A stretch of 64,000 nt of DNA from Namhaeicola sp039714555 (GCA_039714555.1 JBDLJB010000011.1:4557-68556), one strand, 5' to 3'; shown: positions 8,474 through 17,873, numbered from the stretch's first letter. Notes: a model not told the origin generated them from the letters alone. Numbers and translations: made by a program.

Positions 8474-10924
8474 ATGAATCAAAATAATAAATTTGATATA
8501 AACGAACTGAATACTTTTGATATTAAAGAGTATTTTTTTAAAATAGTTGGGAATTGGAAACTTTTTGGAGCTACTATACTTATTGGATTACTTATTGCAA
8601 ATACGATTAATCGTCGTGCTCAAAAAATTTATAATTTAAAAAGTATTATTACCGTTAGTGATGAACAGAATCCTTTGTTTTCAAGTAGTACAAATATTGC
8701 ATTTAATTGGGGAGGTCCGAGTGATAAAGTTGAAACAATTATAACAATTTTACAATCAAGGACACACAATGAAAAAGTGGTCAAAAACTTAAAATATTAT
8801 ATTGACTATTTAAGAGAAGGAAAGTATAGGAAAGAAGATATTTATGGTAATAAACCTTTTATTGTTAATCTTGATACTTCAAGTTTTCAATTACAGGGTA
8901 CAATCATACAATTAGATTTTTTAGAGAATAATCAGGTTGATATTTCTGTTGAATTTGATGAAGATGAATATAAATTGAAAAAGTATTATTCAGATAAAAC
9001 AAAAATTTATTTACCAGAATCAGAAAAATATAAGCAAATCTTTAGTATTGGAGAATATGTTGAATCTCCATTTTTTAAATTTATAATTGAAAAAGAAAAC
9101 TTATTAAGTGATTTATCAGGTAAAACTTATTTTGTAAGATTTAATAATTTTAATGGTGTTGTAAATAAATATAAAAAGATTGATGTTTCAACGCTAAAAA
9201 AGGGAACATCATTAATAGAAATTGACTTAAAGGGATCTAATAAAAAGAAAATTGAAGATTATATCAATACTACTGTGGAGGTTTTAGATATTGATCAAAA
9301 AAGACAAAAAATTCAATATGCAATTAAAACTAAACAATATATTGATACTTTGTTTGAAGTAGAATCCAATAATTTAAAAAATATTGAAACTGATCTGGGT
9401 TCTTTTAAACAAAGAAATAATATATATGATCTATCGGCAGAGGGAGCAAATTTACTTAGTGAAGTAACTTCTTTAGATAATGAATCTCAAGTAATAAATA
9501 ATAAACTGGATTATTACAATAATTTAGAGAATTATATTAAAAATAGAAATCAATACGATGAAAGTATTCCTGCACCTGCTTTGGTAAATATTGAAGATCC
9601 AAATATTGCAAAAAGTGTAGGTGCTTTAATAACGCTTTCAAAAGCCAAACAGAATTTAGAATTAAGTGTAAAGCCATCGTATCCTCCTCTAATAAAAATT
9701 AATGATGAGATTAAAGTAGAGAGAGAAGTATTATTAGAACATATTTCATCTTTAAAATATACGACTAAAAACAGCCTTAATAATATCAATAAACAATTGG
9801 CAAAGAATAATTCTAAATTAAAAAGGCTTTCTCCAAAAGAACAACAATTATTAAATTTTCAACGAAAATATAATATTACCGAAGCCAATTATGATTATTT
9901 AAAACAAAAAAGTTATGAAGCCGGAACAGCTATTGCTGCTAATGTTTCTGATATAAAGATATTAGATAAAGCTAAAGATTCAGGACAGCCACCTATTTCT
10001 CCTAAAACACAATTTAATTATTTAATCGGATTGATGTTAGGTACTATTTTACCATTATTGTTTATTGTGACAAAAGAAGTATTGGATAATAAAATCAATA
10101 CTGTTGAGGAAATTGAAAAAATGTTTAAAATACCTGTATTGGGAGTTTTAGGAAGAAATAATCATGTAAATAGATTGGTTGTTTATAACAATCCAAATTC
10201 AACTATAGCTGAATCGTTTAGGGCAGTAAGATCGAATATTCAATTTTTATTTAAACGAGAAAGTAATAATAAGATCATAGTTATAACTTCATCTGTAAGT
10301 AAAGAGGGAAAAACCATGGCTGCTATTAATATGGCTTCTGTTTTTGCTATGAGTGGTAAAAAAACATTGTTGTTAGGTTTTGATTTACGTAAGCCTAAAT
10401 TGCATGAAGAATTTGATTTTGATAATTCATATGGAATAGTAAATTATTTGATTGGTGAAAATAATTTGGAAGAGATTATTGTAAAATCGCCTGTTGAAAA
10501 TATGGATATTATAACTTCAGGACCTGTGCCGCCAAATCCTTCTGAACTGATCTTAAGTGAATCTACAGATGAATTATTTAAAAAATTAAGAGAGAATTAT
10601 GAATATATTATTGTTGATACACCTCCTGTTGGTTTAGTTTCTGATGCTTTGGGATTATTTAAATTTAGTGATGCTATCATTTATATGATACGCCAAAATT
10701 ATACGCAAAGAGGCATGCCAAAAATGATTGATGACAAATATGTGCATGGAGAAGTTAAAAATATAGCTTATGTATTAAATGATTTTAAAGTACAAAATAA
10801 ATACGGTGGAGGCTATGGATATGGCTATGGCTATGGATACGGATACGGAAAATATGGAAATGGATATCATACAAATGAAAAAGGCTCTTTTATAAATAAA
10901 ATGAAAAAGAGGTTTTTAAAATAA
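8474..10924 (+). CDS. Wzc-type polysaccharide co-polymerase with tyrosine autokinase domain
   Basis: This inner-membrane protein sets polysaccharide chain length and energises export. The 816 residues comprise a Wzz domain with an N-terminal TM helix (LFGATILIGLLIA), a long coiled-coil periplasmic region, a second TM near residue 520, and a cytosolic BY-kinase. The kinase has Walker A SKEGKT (Lys about 613), Walker A' LLLGFDLRKPKLH and Walker B YIIVDTPPVG. The C-terminus (about residues 777-795) is a tyrosine cluster built of repeated GYG units, the expected autophosphorylation tail. I chose ATG 8474 over the TTG immediately before it. Confidence 0.95.
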   Translation: MNQNNKFDINELNTFDIKEYFFKIVGNWKLFGATILIGLLIANTINRRAQKIYNLKSIITVSDEQNPLFSSSTNIAFNWGGPSDKVETIITILQSRTHNEKVVKNLKYYIDYLREGKYRKEDIYGNKPFIVNLDTSSFQLQGTIIQLDFLENNQVDISVEFDEDEYKLKKYYSDKTKIYLPESEKYKQIFSIGEYVESPFFKFIIEKENLLSDLSGKTYFVRFNNFNGVVNKYKKIDVSTLKKGTSLIEIDLKGSNKKKIEDYINTTVEVLDIDQKRQKIQYAIKTKQYIDTLFEVESNNLKNIETDLGSFKQRNNIYDLSAEGANLLSEVTSLDNESQVINNKLDYYNNLENYIKNRNQYDESIPAPALVNIEDPNIAKSVGALITLSKAKQNLELSVKPSYPPLIKINDEIKVEREVLLEHISSLKYTTKNSLNNINKQLAKNNSKLKRLSPKEQQLLNFQRKYNITEANYDYLKQKSYEAGTAIAANVSDIKILDKAKDSGQPPISPKTQFNYLIGLMLGTILPLLFIVTKEVLDNKINTVEEIEKMFKIPVLGVLGRNNHVNRLVVYNNPNSTIAESFRAVRSNIQFLFKRESNNKIIVITSSVSKEGKTMAAINMASVFAMSGKKTLLLGFDLRKPKLHEEFDFDNSYGIVNYLIGENNLEEIIVKSPVENMDIITSGPVPPNPSELILSESTDELFKKLRENYEYIIVDTPPVGLVSDALGLFKFSDAIIYMIRQNYTQRGMPKMIDDKYVHGEVKNIAYVLNDFKVQNKYGGGYGYGYGYGYGYGKYGNGYHTNEKGSFINKMKKRFLK

Positions 10925-10933
10925 GTATTTCTT

Positions 10934-11548
10934 TTGGAAAAATTAAGAGGTTTAAATACAAGACAAAGTTTTGTAAAGCGAGTATTTGATCTCTTTTTTT
11001 CTTTTTTCGGTCTTTTCTTTCTTGTGATTCCAATGTTGTTTTTAATCGTAATTGCTTCATTTTCAACCAATACGTTTGGGTTGTTTTTCCAGTGGCGTAT
11101 CGGTCAAAAAGGAAAATCATTTAAGATGTATAAAATTAGAACAATGAGAGGAGGCTCTGATGATGATGATTTTATTACCATAAAAAATGATAAACGAATT
11201 ACATCTTTTGGTAAATTTTTAAGATTATTTAAATTAGATGAATTACCACAATTATTCAATGTATTGATAGGTAATATGAGTTTTGTTGGTCCGCGACCTG
11301 ATGTTACAGGGTATGCTGATAAACTCAAAGGTGAGGATAGAATTATTTTAACTGTAAAACCAGGGATTACAGGTCCGGCTACTATAAAGTATAAACATGA
11401 AGAAGTTCTTTTGGAAGATCAAAAAAATCCAAAAAAATATAACGACGAAATTATATGGCCGGAAAAGGTAAATATCAATAAACAATATATTATAAACTGG
11501 TCGTTTATATTAGATATAAAATATATTTATAAAACAATTTTTAATTAA
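10934..11548 (+). CDS. Initiating sugar-phosphate transferase (PglC/WcaJ family)
   Basis: This monotopic phosphoglycosyltransferase would load the first sugar phosphate on undecaprenyl phosphate. The 204-residue protein has one N-terminal hydrophobic segment (residues about 14-38), then WRIGQKGKSFKMYKIRTM, a KLDELPQLFNVLIGNMSFVGPRPD core with the catalytic Asp-Glu pair, and a VKPGITGPATIKY segment; all are bacterial sugar transferase (PF02397) hallmarks. It is the short PglC-like form without the multi-TM extension. The start is TTG at 10934; no in-frame ATG lies before the membrane segment. It follows the wzc-type gene by nine bases. Confidence 0.9.
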   Translation: MEKLRGLNTRQSFVKRVFDLFFSFFGLFFLVIPMLFLIVIASFSTNTFGLFFQWRIGQKGKSFKMYKIRTMRGGSDDDDFITIKNDKRITSFGKFLRLFKLDELPQLFNVLIGNMSFVGPRPDVTGYADKLKGEDRIILTVKPGITGPATIKYKHEEVLLEDQKNPKKYNDEIIWPEKVNINKQYIINWSFILDIKYIYKTIFN

Positions 11549-11553
11549 ATTTG
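11546..11553 (+). promoter_or_regulatory. TAnnTTTG -7 element before the UDP-sugar dehydrogenase gene
   Basis: TAAATTTG overlaps the stop codon of the preceding gene and lies 22 bases before the ATG at 11576. No clear TTG is found at the expected -33 distance, so it is at best a partial internal promoter. Confidence 0.3.
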
Positions 11554-11575
11554 TATCCCCTAAAAATAAAAAAAT

Positions 11576-12877
11576 ATGGATAATACTAAAATTGCAATCA
11601 TTGGTTTAGGTTATGTAGGATTACCTTTGGCTGTAGAATTTGGAAAGAAATTTCAAGTAGTTGGTTTTGACATCAATAAAAAAAGAATTGAAGAATTAAA
11701 TAGTAATAAAGACCATACTTTAGAAACTACTTCTGAAGAATTAGAAGCTGTAAATGTCAATTCATTTGAAACTTTACAAAAAGCAGGCAGAGGTTTATGG
11801 AATACAGATAATCTTGAAGAAATAAAAGATGCCAATTTTTATGTAGTTACTGTTCCAACTCCGGTAGATAAAAATAATCGTCCTGATCTTACACCACTTT
11901 ATAAAGCTAGTGAAACTGTAGGGAAAGTATTGCAAAAAGGTGATATTGTAGTTTATGAATCAACGGTTTACCCGGGAGCAACTGAGGAAGAATGTATGCC
12001 AATATTAGAAGATATTTCAGGATTAACCTTTAATAAAGATTTTTATTTGGGTTATTCACCCGAAAGAATTAATCCTGGAGATAAAGAACATACAGTTACT
12101 AAAATTTTAAAAGTTACTTCTGGTTCTACTCCTGAAATTGCTAAAAAAATTGATGATATTTACAATACTATAATTGTAGCCGGTACACATTTGGCACCAA
12201 CGATAAAAGTTGCTGAAGCTGCAAAAGTTATTGAAAATTCACAACGTGATGTTAATATTGCTTTTGTTAATGAATTGTCAAAAATTTTCCGATTAATGGA
12301 TATTGACACACATGATGTTTTAGATGCAGCAGGAACAAAATGGAATTTTTTACCTTTTAAACCGGGATTGGTTGGTGGACATTGTATTGGTGTTGATCCT
12401 TATTATTTGGCACATAAAGCCATGGAGTTAGGTTATAATCCTGAAATAATATTAGCAGGTAGAAGATTGAATGACAGTATGGGGCCATTTGTTGTTCATG
12501 AATCTGTTAAATTAATGATTAAAAAAGGAATTCCGATAAAAGGTGCTAATGTTTTGGTATTAGGAATAACTTTTAAAGAAGATTGTCCTGATATTAGGAA
12601 TTCAAGAGCAATAGATATTGTAAATGAGTTTAAATCTTATTCTGCCAATGTTGATGTTTTTGATCCTTGGGCATTACCTGCTGAAGTAAAACATGAATAT
12701 GGAATTGAATTGATTTCTGATAAAAAAGATATTAGTAAAAAATATGACAGTGTGATCATCGCTGTTTCTCATAAAGAATTCAAAGCATTGGATATTAATG
12801 ATTTTGTTAAAAAGAATCATGTGAAATTTGATGTAAAAGCAATGTTATCAAAAGAGATGACTGATAGTAGGTTATAA
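11576..12877 (+). CDS. UDP-N-acetylhexosamine 6-dehydrogenase (TviB/WbpA-like nucleotide-sugar dehydrogenase)
   Basis: The enzyme oxidises a UDP-hexose or UDP-N-acetylhexosamine to the uronic acid, giving an acidic building block for surface polysaccharide. The 433-residue protein has the NAD motif IIGLGYVGLPLAVEFGKK at the N-terminus, TVPTPVD, and ESTVYPGATEEECMP. The catalytic loop PGLVGGHCIGVDPYYL has the nucleophilic Cys at residue 270. The VYPGATEE and GGHCIGVDPYYLA segments are closer to TviB/WbpA-type enzymes than to UDP-glucose dehydrogenase. It is followed by an epimerase of the matching kind. Confidence 0.9.
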   Translation: MDNTKIAIIGLGYVGLPLAVEFGKKFQVVGFDINKKRIEELNSNKDHTLETTSEELEAVNVNSFETLQKAGRGLWNTDNLEEIKDANFYVVTVPTPVDKNNRPDLTPLYKASETVGKVLQKGDIVVYESTVYPGATEEECMPILEDISGLTFNKDFYLGYSPERINPGDKEHTVTKILKVTSGSTPEIAKKIDDIYNTIIVAGTHLAPTIKVAEAAKVIENSQRDVNIAFVNELSKIFRLMDIDTHDVLDAAGTKWNFLPFKPGLVGGHCIGVDPYYLAHKAMELGYNPEIILAGRRLNDSMGPFVVHESVKLMIKKGIPIKGANVLVLGITFKEDCPDIRNSRAIDIVNEFKSYSANVDVFDPWALPAEVKHEYGIELISDKKDISKKYDSVIIAVSHKEFKALDINDFVKKNHVKFDVKAMLSKEMTDSRL

Positions 12878-12891
12878 TTCTTTAAATAGAT

Positions 12892-12899
12892 TAAATTTG
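12892..12899 (+). promoter_or_regulatory. TAnnTTTG -7 element before the epimerase gene
   Basis: TAAATTTG lies 13 bases before the ATG at 12913. The -33 TTG is missing, so this is a weak candidate for an internal promoter. Confidence 0.25.
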
Positions 12900-12912
12900 T
12901 CCCTTACAATTT

Positions 12913-13968
12913 ATGAATAGAGGAAAAAGTAAAATTTTAATTACTGGTGTTGCGGGTTTTATAGGGCATCATTTGGCTAAGTTATTGGTAAAAAATGATT
13001 ACCGGGTTATAGGTATTGATAATATTAATGATTATTATGATCCAAACCTAAAAATGGCCAGATTAAAAGATATGAATATCAATGTTGATGATATTCAATA
13101 TAATATTCCTGTTGAAGGTGAAATCACATTTGTAAAATTAGACCTTGTTGATAAAGATAATATTCTTGAATTATTTAAAAAATATCAATTTGATTTTGTG
13201 GTAAATCTTGCAGCTCAAGCTGGAGTACGTTATTCTTTAATAAATCCACATTCTTATGTGGATAGTAACATAACAGGTTTTTTAAATATTTTAGAAGCTT
13301 GTAGAGCCTATCCTGTAAAGCATTTGGTTTTTGCTTCATCGAGTTCAGTTTATGGATTAAATGAAAATATTCCTTTTAAAACCAGTCACCACACAGATCA
13401 TCCTTTGGCAATTTATGCGGCAAGCAAGAAAGCTAATGAAATGATGGCACATTCATATGCTCAATTATACAGTATTCCTAGTACAGGTTTACGATTTTTT
13501 ACGGTTTATGGTCCGTGGGGCAGACCAGATATGGCATTGCATATTTTTACTGAAGCAATGGTAGAAAATAAAGAATTTGAAGTTTTTAATTACGGTAAAA
13601 TGAGTAGAGATTTTACTTATGTTTTAGATATAGTTGAAAGCGTAAAAAGATTAATTCCGTTACCACCAAAACCTAATAATCCTGATTTTGATCCAAAGAA
13701 TCCTAATCCGGCAATAAGTTCAGCTCCCTATCAATTGTTTAATATTGGTAATAATAGTCCGGTTGCTTTAATGGATTTTATTCAAGCAATTGAAAAGGCT
13801 TTAAACAAAAAAGGAAAAATTATTTACAAAGAAATGCAGCCGGGTGATGTACAAACAACTTATGCAGATGTACAAAACCTATTTGATTATATAAATTTTA
13901 AACCTTCTACAAGTATTGAGGATGGTGTAAAATCTTTTGTAGATAGATATTTAGAATTAAATACATAG
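12913..13968 (+). CDS. NAD-dependent epimerase, UDP-glucuronate 4-epimerase-like
   Basis: This 351-residue extended short-chain dehydrogenase has the Rossmann motif GVAGFIGHHLAKLL, the FASSSSVYGLN active-site Ser region and a YAASKKANE catalytic YxxxK. The DNINDYYDPNLKMARL insertion near residue 40 and RFFTVYGPWGRPDMA are characteristic of UDP-glucuronate 4-epimerases (CapI/LpsL). The substrate could also be the N-acetylated uronic acid made by the preceding dehydrogenase. The two genes are 35 bases apart and probably make successive steps of one acidic sugar nucleotide. Confidence 0.88.
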   Translation: MNRGKSKILITGVAGFIGHHLAKLLVKNDYRVIGIDNINDYYDPNLKMARLKDMNINVDDIQYNIPVEGEITFVKLDLVDKDNILELFKKYQFDFVVNLAAQAGVRYSLINPHSYVDSNITGFLNILEACRAYPVKHLVFASSSSVYGLNENIPFKTSHHTDHPLAIYAASKKANEMMAHSYAQLYSIPSTGLRFFTVYGPWGRPDMALHIFTEAMVENKEFEVFNYGKMSRDFTYVLDIVESVKRLIPLPPKPNNPDFDPKNPNPAISSAPYQLFNIGNNSPVALMDFIQAIEKALNKKGKIIYKEMQPGDVQTTYADVQNLFDYINFKPSTSIEDGVKSFVDRYLELNT

Positions 13969-13971
13969 AGA

Positions 13972-14763
13972 ATGGATCCAAACCTTAAAATTGCTATCCA
14001 AGCAGCCATAGAAGGTGGTGCAGCAATAATGAAAATTTATCAAAATGATTTTGAAGTAGAATATAAAGATGACAATTCTCCATTGACCATTGCTGATAAA
14101 AAATGTAACGATATTATCAATTCATATTTGGTAAAAACAGAATTTCCAATCATTAGTGAAGAGAGTAAACAACTACCTTTTGATGTGCGAAAAAACTGGG
14201 AAACCTGTTGGATAGTTGATCCGCTTGACGGAACCAAAGAATTTGTAAAAAGAAATGGAGAATTTACAGTTAATATTGCTTTGGTTAGAAATGGAAAACC
14301 ACTTTTGGGAGTGATATATGTTCCGGTAACGAAAGAATTATTTTATGCTAATGTAACAAAAAAACTCGCCTTAAAATCAGAGTTAAAAGATCATAATGTT
14401 GATTTTGATACTCTTGAATTAAATTCAATAATAATCAAACCAAGACCAAAACAAAAAGATACGATTAGTGTGGTAGGTAGCCGTTCACATATGAATGAAG
14501 CAACACAAAATTTTGTAAATTCTTTAAAAAATGATTTTGAACATGTTGAAATTGTTTCAAAAGGAAGTTCATTAAAATTTTGTTTGGTAGCAGAGGGAAA
14601 AGCCGATGTTTATCCGAGATTTGCACCTACAATGGAATGGGATACTGCAGCAGGGCAAGCTATTTGTGAAGCAGTAGGTTTAAATGTTATTTCAAAAGAA
14701 ACCAATCAACCTTTACTTTATAATAAAGAAAATTTGTTAAATCCTTGGTTTTTGGTGGACTAA
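13972..14763 (+). CDS. cysQ: 3'(2'),5'-bisphosphate nucleotidase CysQ
   Basis: The enzyme hydrolyses 3'-phosphoadenosine 5'-phosphate (PAP), the by-product of sulfotransferases and PAPS reductase, to AMP. The 263-residue protein is an inositol monophosphatase-fold enzyme: the metal site is built from EES near residue 65, DPLDGTKEF near residue 82 and WDTAAGQAI near residue 222, and GSRSHMN follows the family pattern. It starts three bases after the epimerase stop and heads the sulfate-activation group cysQ-DUF2061-cysC-cysD-cysN. Confidence 0.92.
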   Translation: MDPNLKIAIQAAIEGGAAIMKIYQNDFEVEYKDDNSPLTIADKKCNDIINSYLVKTEFPIISEESKQLPFDVRKNWETCWIVDPLDGTKEFVKRNGEFTVNIALVRNGKPLLGVIYVPVTKELFYANVTKKLALKSELKDHNVDFDTLELNSIIIKPRPKQKDTISVVGSRSHMNEATQNFVNSLKNDFEHVEIVSKGSSLKFCLVAEGKADVYPRFAPTMEWDTAAGQAICEAVGLNVISKETNQPLLYNKENLLNPWFLVD

Positions 14764-14803
14764 TTGAAATAGATAATAATAAAATCAAATTAAAAATTTA
14801 AAA

Positions 14804-15052
14804 ATGAAGGATATTTCCCGTAAAAGGCATATAGCTAAGACAATAACTTGGAGGGTTTTAGCGTCGTTAACTACTTTTATTATTGCATTTATTTTTTTTA
14901 GAGATGATCCTAATGTTACTGAAAAAGCAACTGCCGTAGCACTTACTGAATCTATATTAAAAATGGCTTTGTATTATTATCACGAGAGAATATGGTATAA
15001 ATCTAATTTTGGATTAAATGCAAGAGTAAGTAAAAATATTGTAGAGAAATAG
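14804..15052 (+). CDS. DUF2061 small membrane protein
   Basis: The 82-residue protein starts SRKRHIAKTITWRVLASLTTF, the DUF2061 signature. It has two predicted membrane helices (about residues 17-32 and 44-60) and an HERIWYKSNFG segment. Function is unknown, but DUF2061 genes are frequently found beside cysC/cysD/cysN in Bacteroidota and Proteobacteria, which suggests a role in sulfate uptake or activation. It ends one base before the cysC start codon. Confidence 0.88.
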   Translation: MKDISRKRHIAKTITWRVLASLTTFIIAFIFFRDDPNVTEKATAVALTESILKMALYYYHERIWYKSNFGLNARVSKNIVEK

Positions 15053-15053
15053 A

Positions 15054-15644
15054 ATGAAAAATATTGTAAAGCATAATTATATTATCTCTAAAGTAGATAG
15101 GATTAGATTGAATAAGCATAATTCATTTTTAATATGGTTTACGGGTTTATCGGGTTCAGGAAAATCAACGCTGGCGAATGCCTTAGAAAGTAAACTTCAC
15201 CATGAAGGAATAAAAACGTATACTCTAGATGGTGATAATATTCGTGAAGGAATTAATAATGACCTTACTTTTTCACCTGAAGACAGAACAGAAAATATCA
15301 GACGAATTGCGGAAATTGCCAATCTTTTTATAGATGCAGGTATTGTAGTTTTGGCTGCATTCGTTTCTCCTTATAAAAAAGATAGAAAAAATATTGAAAA
15401 TATTGTTGGAAAAGATAATTTTGTGGAGGTTTTTGTAAATACTTCTTTAGAAGAATGTGAAAACCGAGATGTTAAAGGATTGTATAAAAAGGCACGTTTA
15501 GGTGAAATTAAAAATTTCACTGGTGTTAATGCTCCTTATGAAGCACCTGAAAATCCGCAAATAGAGGTTGTTACAGATGATTTTACTATTGAGGAATCTA
15601 CAGCAATGATATATGATAAAATAAAAGAAAAATTAAAAAAATGA
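15054..15644 (+). CDS. cysC: Adenylylsulfate kinase CysC
   Basis: The enzyme phosphorylates adenylylsulfate (APS) to PAPS. The 196-residue protein has the P-loop WFTGLSGSGKSTLAN near residue 32, DGDNIREGINNDLTFSPEDRTENIRR with the APS-binding Asp and Arg residues, and CENRDVKGLYKKARLGEIKNFTG, all typical of CysC. It is a stand-alone kinase, not fused to CysN. Its last four bases overlap the cysD start (ATGA-type coupling), so translation is probably linked. Confidence 0.95.
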   Translation: MKNIVKHNYIISKVDRIRLNKHNSFLIWFTGLSGSGKSTLANALESKLHHEGIKTYTLDGDNIREGINNDLTFSPEDRTENIRRIAEIANLFIDAGIVVLAAFVSPYKKDRKNIENIVGKDNFVEVFVNTSLEECENRDVKGLYKKARLGEIKNFTGVNAPYEAPENPQIEVVTDDFTIEESTAMIYDKIKEKLKK

Positions 15645-16546
15645 CAAAATATTTTTTAAATTATTTAGATGAATTAGAATCGGAGGCAATATTTGTTTTA
15701 CGTGAAGTTTATGCTCAATTTGAAAATCCGGTGATACTGTTTTCCGGGGGTAAAGATTCAATTGTTTTAACACATTTGGCAAAGAAAGCCTTTTTTCCGG
15801 CAAAAGTACCTTTTCCTTTGATGCATATTGATACAGGACATAATTTTCCTGAAACTATTAAATTTAGAGATGATTTAGTAGAATCTTTAGGAGCTTCCTT
15901 AATAGTTGGCTCTGTTCAAAAAGCAATTGATAATAAAAGAGTTTTTGAGGAAAAAGGTAAGAATGCTACCAGAAATGAATTACAAATTACAACACTATTA
16001 GATGCAATTGAAGACAATAAAATTGATTGTGCAATCGGTGGAGGACGACGTGATGAGGAAAAAGCAAGAGCAAAAGAACGATTTTTTTCTCATAGGGATG
16101 ATTTCGGACAATGGACACCCAAAAATCAACGACCGGAATTGTGGAATATTTTTAATGGAAAAATGAATGAGGGAGAACATTTTAGAGCTTTTCCTATTAG
16201 TAATTGGACGGAAATGGACGTATGGAATTATATTTTAAGAGAAAACATTCAAATTCCTTCACTTTATTATGCGCATGATAGGGAAGTAGTTTATAGAAAT
16301 GGTAGTTGGATTCCGGTTTCTGAATATTTGATAATGCAGGAGAATGAAGAAGTTGTTACTAAAAAGTTAAGATTTCGAACTTTAGGTGATATTACAATTA
16401 CAGGAGGTATTGAAAGTGAAGCAGATACACTTAAAAAAATTGTAGAAGAAGTTTCTGCAATGCGTGAAACAGAACGTGGAAATAGAGCTGATGATAAAAG
16501 AAGTGAAACTTCTATGGAGGATAGAAAAAAACAAGGGTATTTTTAA
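15641..16546 (+). CDS. cysD: Sulfate adenylyltransferase small subunit CysD
   Basis: With CysN this 301-residue subunit forms ATP sulfurylase and makes APS from sulfate and ATP. It has the PP-loop FSGGKDSIVL near residue 35, LMHIDTGHNFPET, and GGGRRDEEKARAKERFFSHRD, all diagnostic of CysD. The C-terminus RGNRADDKRSETSMEDRKKQGYF is the usual ending. Translation is coupled to cysC by a 4-base overlap, and cysN follows after 12 bases. Confidence 0.96.
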   Translation: MTKYFLNYLDELESEAIFVLREVYAQFENPVILFSGGKDSIVLTHLAKKAFFPAKVPFPLMHIDTGHNFPETIKFRDDLVESLGASLIVGSVQKAIDNKRVFEEKGKNATRNELQITTLLDAIEDNKIDCAIGGGRRDEEKARAKERFFSHRDDFGQWTPKNQRPELWNIFNGKMNEGEHFRAFPISNWTEMDVWNYILRENIQIPSLYYAHDREVVYRNGSWIPVSEYLIMQENEEVVTKKLRFRTLGDITITGGIESEADTLKKIVEEVSAMRETERGNRADDKRSETSMEDRKKQGYF

Positions 16547-16558
16547 ATTCAGAATAAA

Positions 16559-17815
16559 ATGAGTATAGATAAAAATCAGTTATTACGATTTACAACTGCA
16601 GGAAGTGTTGATGACGGTAAAAGCACATTGATTGGAAGATTATTGTATGATTCTAAATCAATTTTTGAAGATCAAATTGCTTCTGTTGAAAAAACAAGTA
16701 AAAGAAAAGGATTAGAATCTGTTGATATGGCATTATTTACTGACGGATTAAGAGATGAAAGAGAACAAGGAATTACAATTGATGTAGCTTATAGATATTT
16801 TACAACCCCAAAACGTAAGTTTATTATTGCAGATACTCCAGGACATATTCAATATACACGAAATATGGTAACAGGAGCATCAACTGCAAATGTGGCCATT
16901 GTTTTAATTGATGCTAGAAATGGAGTAATTGAGCAAACAAAACGACATTCATATATTGCATCCTTATTACAAATTTCACATATAATTGTATGTGTAAATA
17001 AAATGGATTTGGTTGATTATAGCGAAGAAGTATTTAATGACATTGTAGGACAATATGAAGAAATGTCTTCAAAAATGATGATTAAAGATGTTCGTTACAT
17101 TCCAATAAGTGCTCTTAAAGGAGATAATGTTGTAAATCGTTCAGAAAAGACCCCATGGTATCAAAATGCTCCATTATTACATACTTTAGAAACAATACAC
17201 ATTACCAGTGATAACAATATGGTGGATGCCCGATTTCCTGTGCAAACTGTATTGAGACCTCAAGATGATGAAAATAGAGATTATAGAGGTTATGCAGGTA
17301 CGATTGCAGGTGGTATTTTCAGAGTAGGTGATGAAGTTAGATTATTACCTTCTGGATTTAGCTCTATAATTAAATCGATTAATGTATATGAAAACTATGT
17401 GGATCAAGCTTTTGAAGGCATGAGTGTCTCAATGACCTTAGAAGATGATATAGATTTGAGTAGAGGAGATATGATCGTTAAAACCAATAACTTACCTGAA
17501 AAAACTCAGGATCTTTCTGCTATGATCTGTTGGTTTAATGATAATCCTGCAAGACCAAGAGCAAAATATACTTTAAAACATACTTCAAATGAACCAATGG
17601 CAATGATAAAGGAAGTAGAATATAAAGTTGATGTTAATACTTTAAAAAGAATTGAGGAAGATATTAGTATAAACATGAATGATATTTGTAAAGTTAAAAT
17701 AAGAACTACAGCACCAATTATGATGGATGAATATTCAAGAAATCGTAAAACAGGTAGTTTTGTTTTAATTGATGAAAGTACAAATGAAACTGTTGCTGCC
17801 GGAATGTTGATTTAA
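16559..17815 (+). CDS. cysN: Sulfate adenylyltransferase GTPase subunit CysN
   Basis: The GTPase subunit couples GTP hydrolysis to APS synthesis. The 418 residues contain G1 GSVDDGKSTLIGRLLYDSK, a G2/G3 region EREQGITIDVAYRYF and DTPGHIQYTRNMVTGAS, G4 NKMD, and then two EF-Tu-like beta-barrel domains. The protein ends after the barrels, with no fused APS kinase, in keeping with the separate cysC. It is the last gene of the run and is followed by a terminator. Confidence 0.96.
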   Translation: MSIDKNQLLRFTTAGSVDDGKSTLIGRLLYDSKSIFEDQIASVEKTSKRKGLESVDMALFTDGLRDEREQGITIDVAYRYFTTPKRKFIIADTPGHIQYTRNMVTGASTANVAIVLIDARNGVIEQTKRHSYIASLLQISHIIVCVNKMDLVDYSEEVFNDIVGQYEEMSSKMMIKDVRYIPISALKGDNVVNRSEKTPWYQNAPLLHTLETIHITSDNNMVDARFPVQTVLRPQDDENRDYRGYAGTIAGGIFRVGDEVRLLPSGFSSIIKSINVYENYVDQAFEGMSVSMTLEDDIDLSRGDMIVKTNNLPEKTQDLSAMICWFNDNPARPRAKYTLKHTSNEPMAMIKEVEYKVDVNTLKRIEEDISINMNDICKVKIRTTAPIMMDEYSRNRKTGSFVLIDESTNETVAAGMLI

Positions 17816-17844
17816 ATAAAAGATCAAATAAAAATTTTCAATAT

Positions 17845-17873
17845 AAGCTTACTAAATTCAGTAGGCTTTTTTT
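17845..17873 (+). terminator. Rho-independent terminator of the polysaccharide/sulfate operon
   Basis: A 9-bp stem AAGCTTACT / AGTAGGCTT (one G-U pair) with a short loop is followed by a run of seven T, 30 bases after the cysN stop codon. Confidence 0.75.

Noticed and set aside
12913..13968. GalE (UDP-galactose 4-epimerase) to complete the galactose pathway
   Set aside because: The NINDYYDPNLK and VYGPWGRPDMA segments are typical of UDP-glucuronate 4-epimerases, and it lies in the polysaccharide operon, far from galK.
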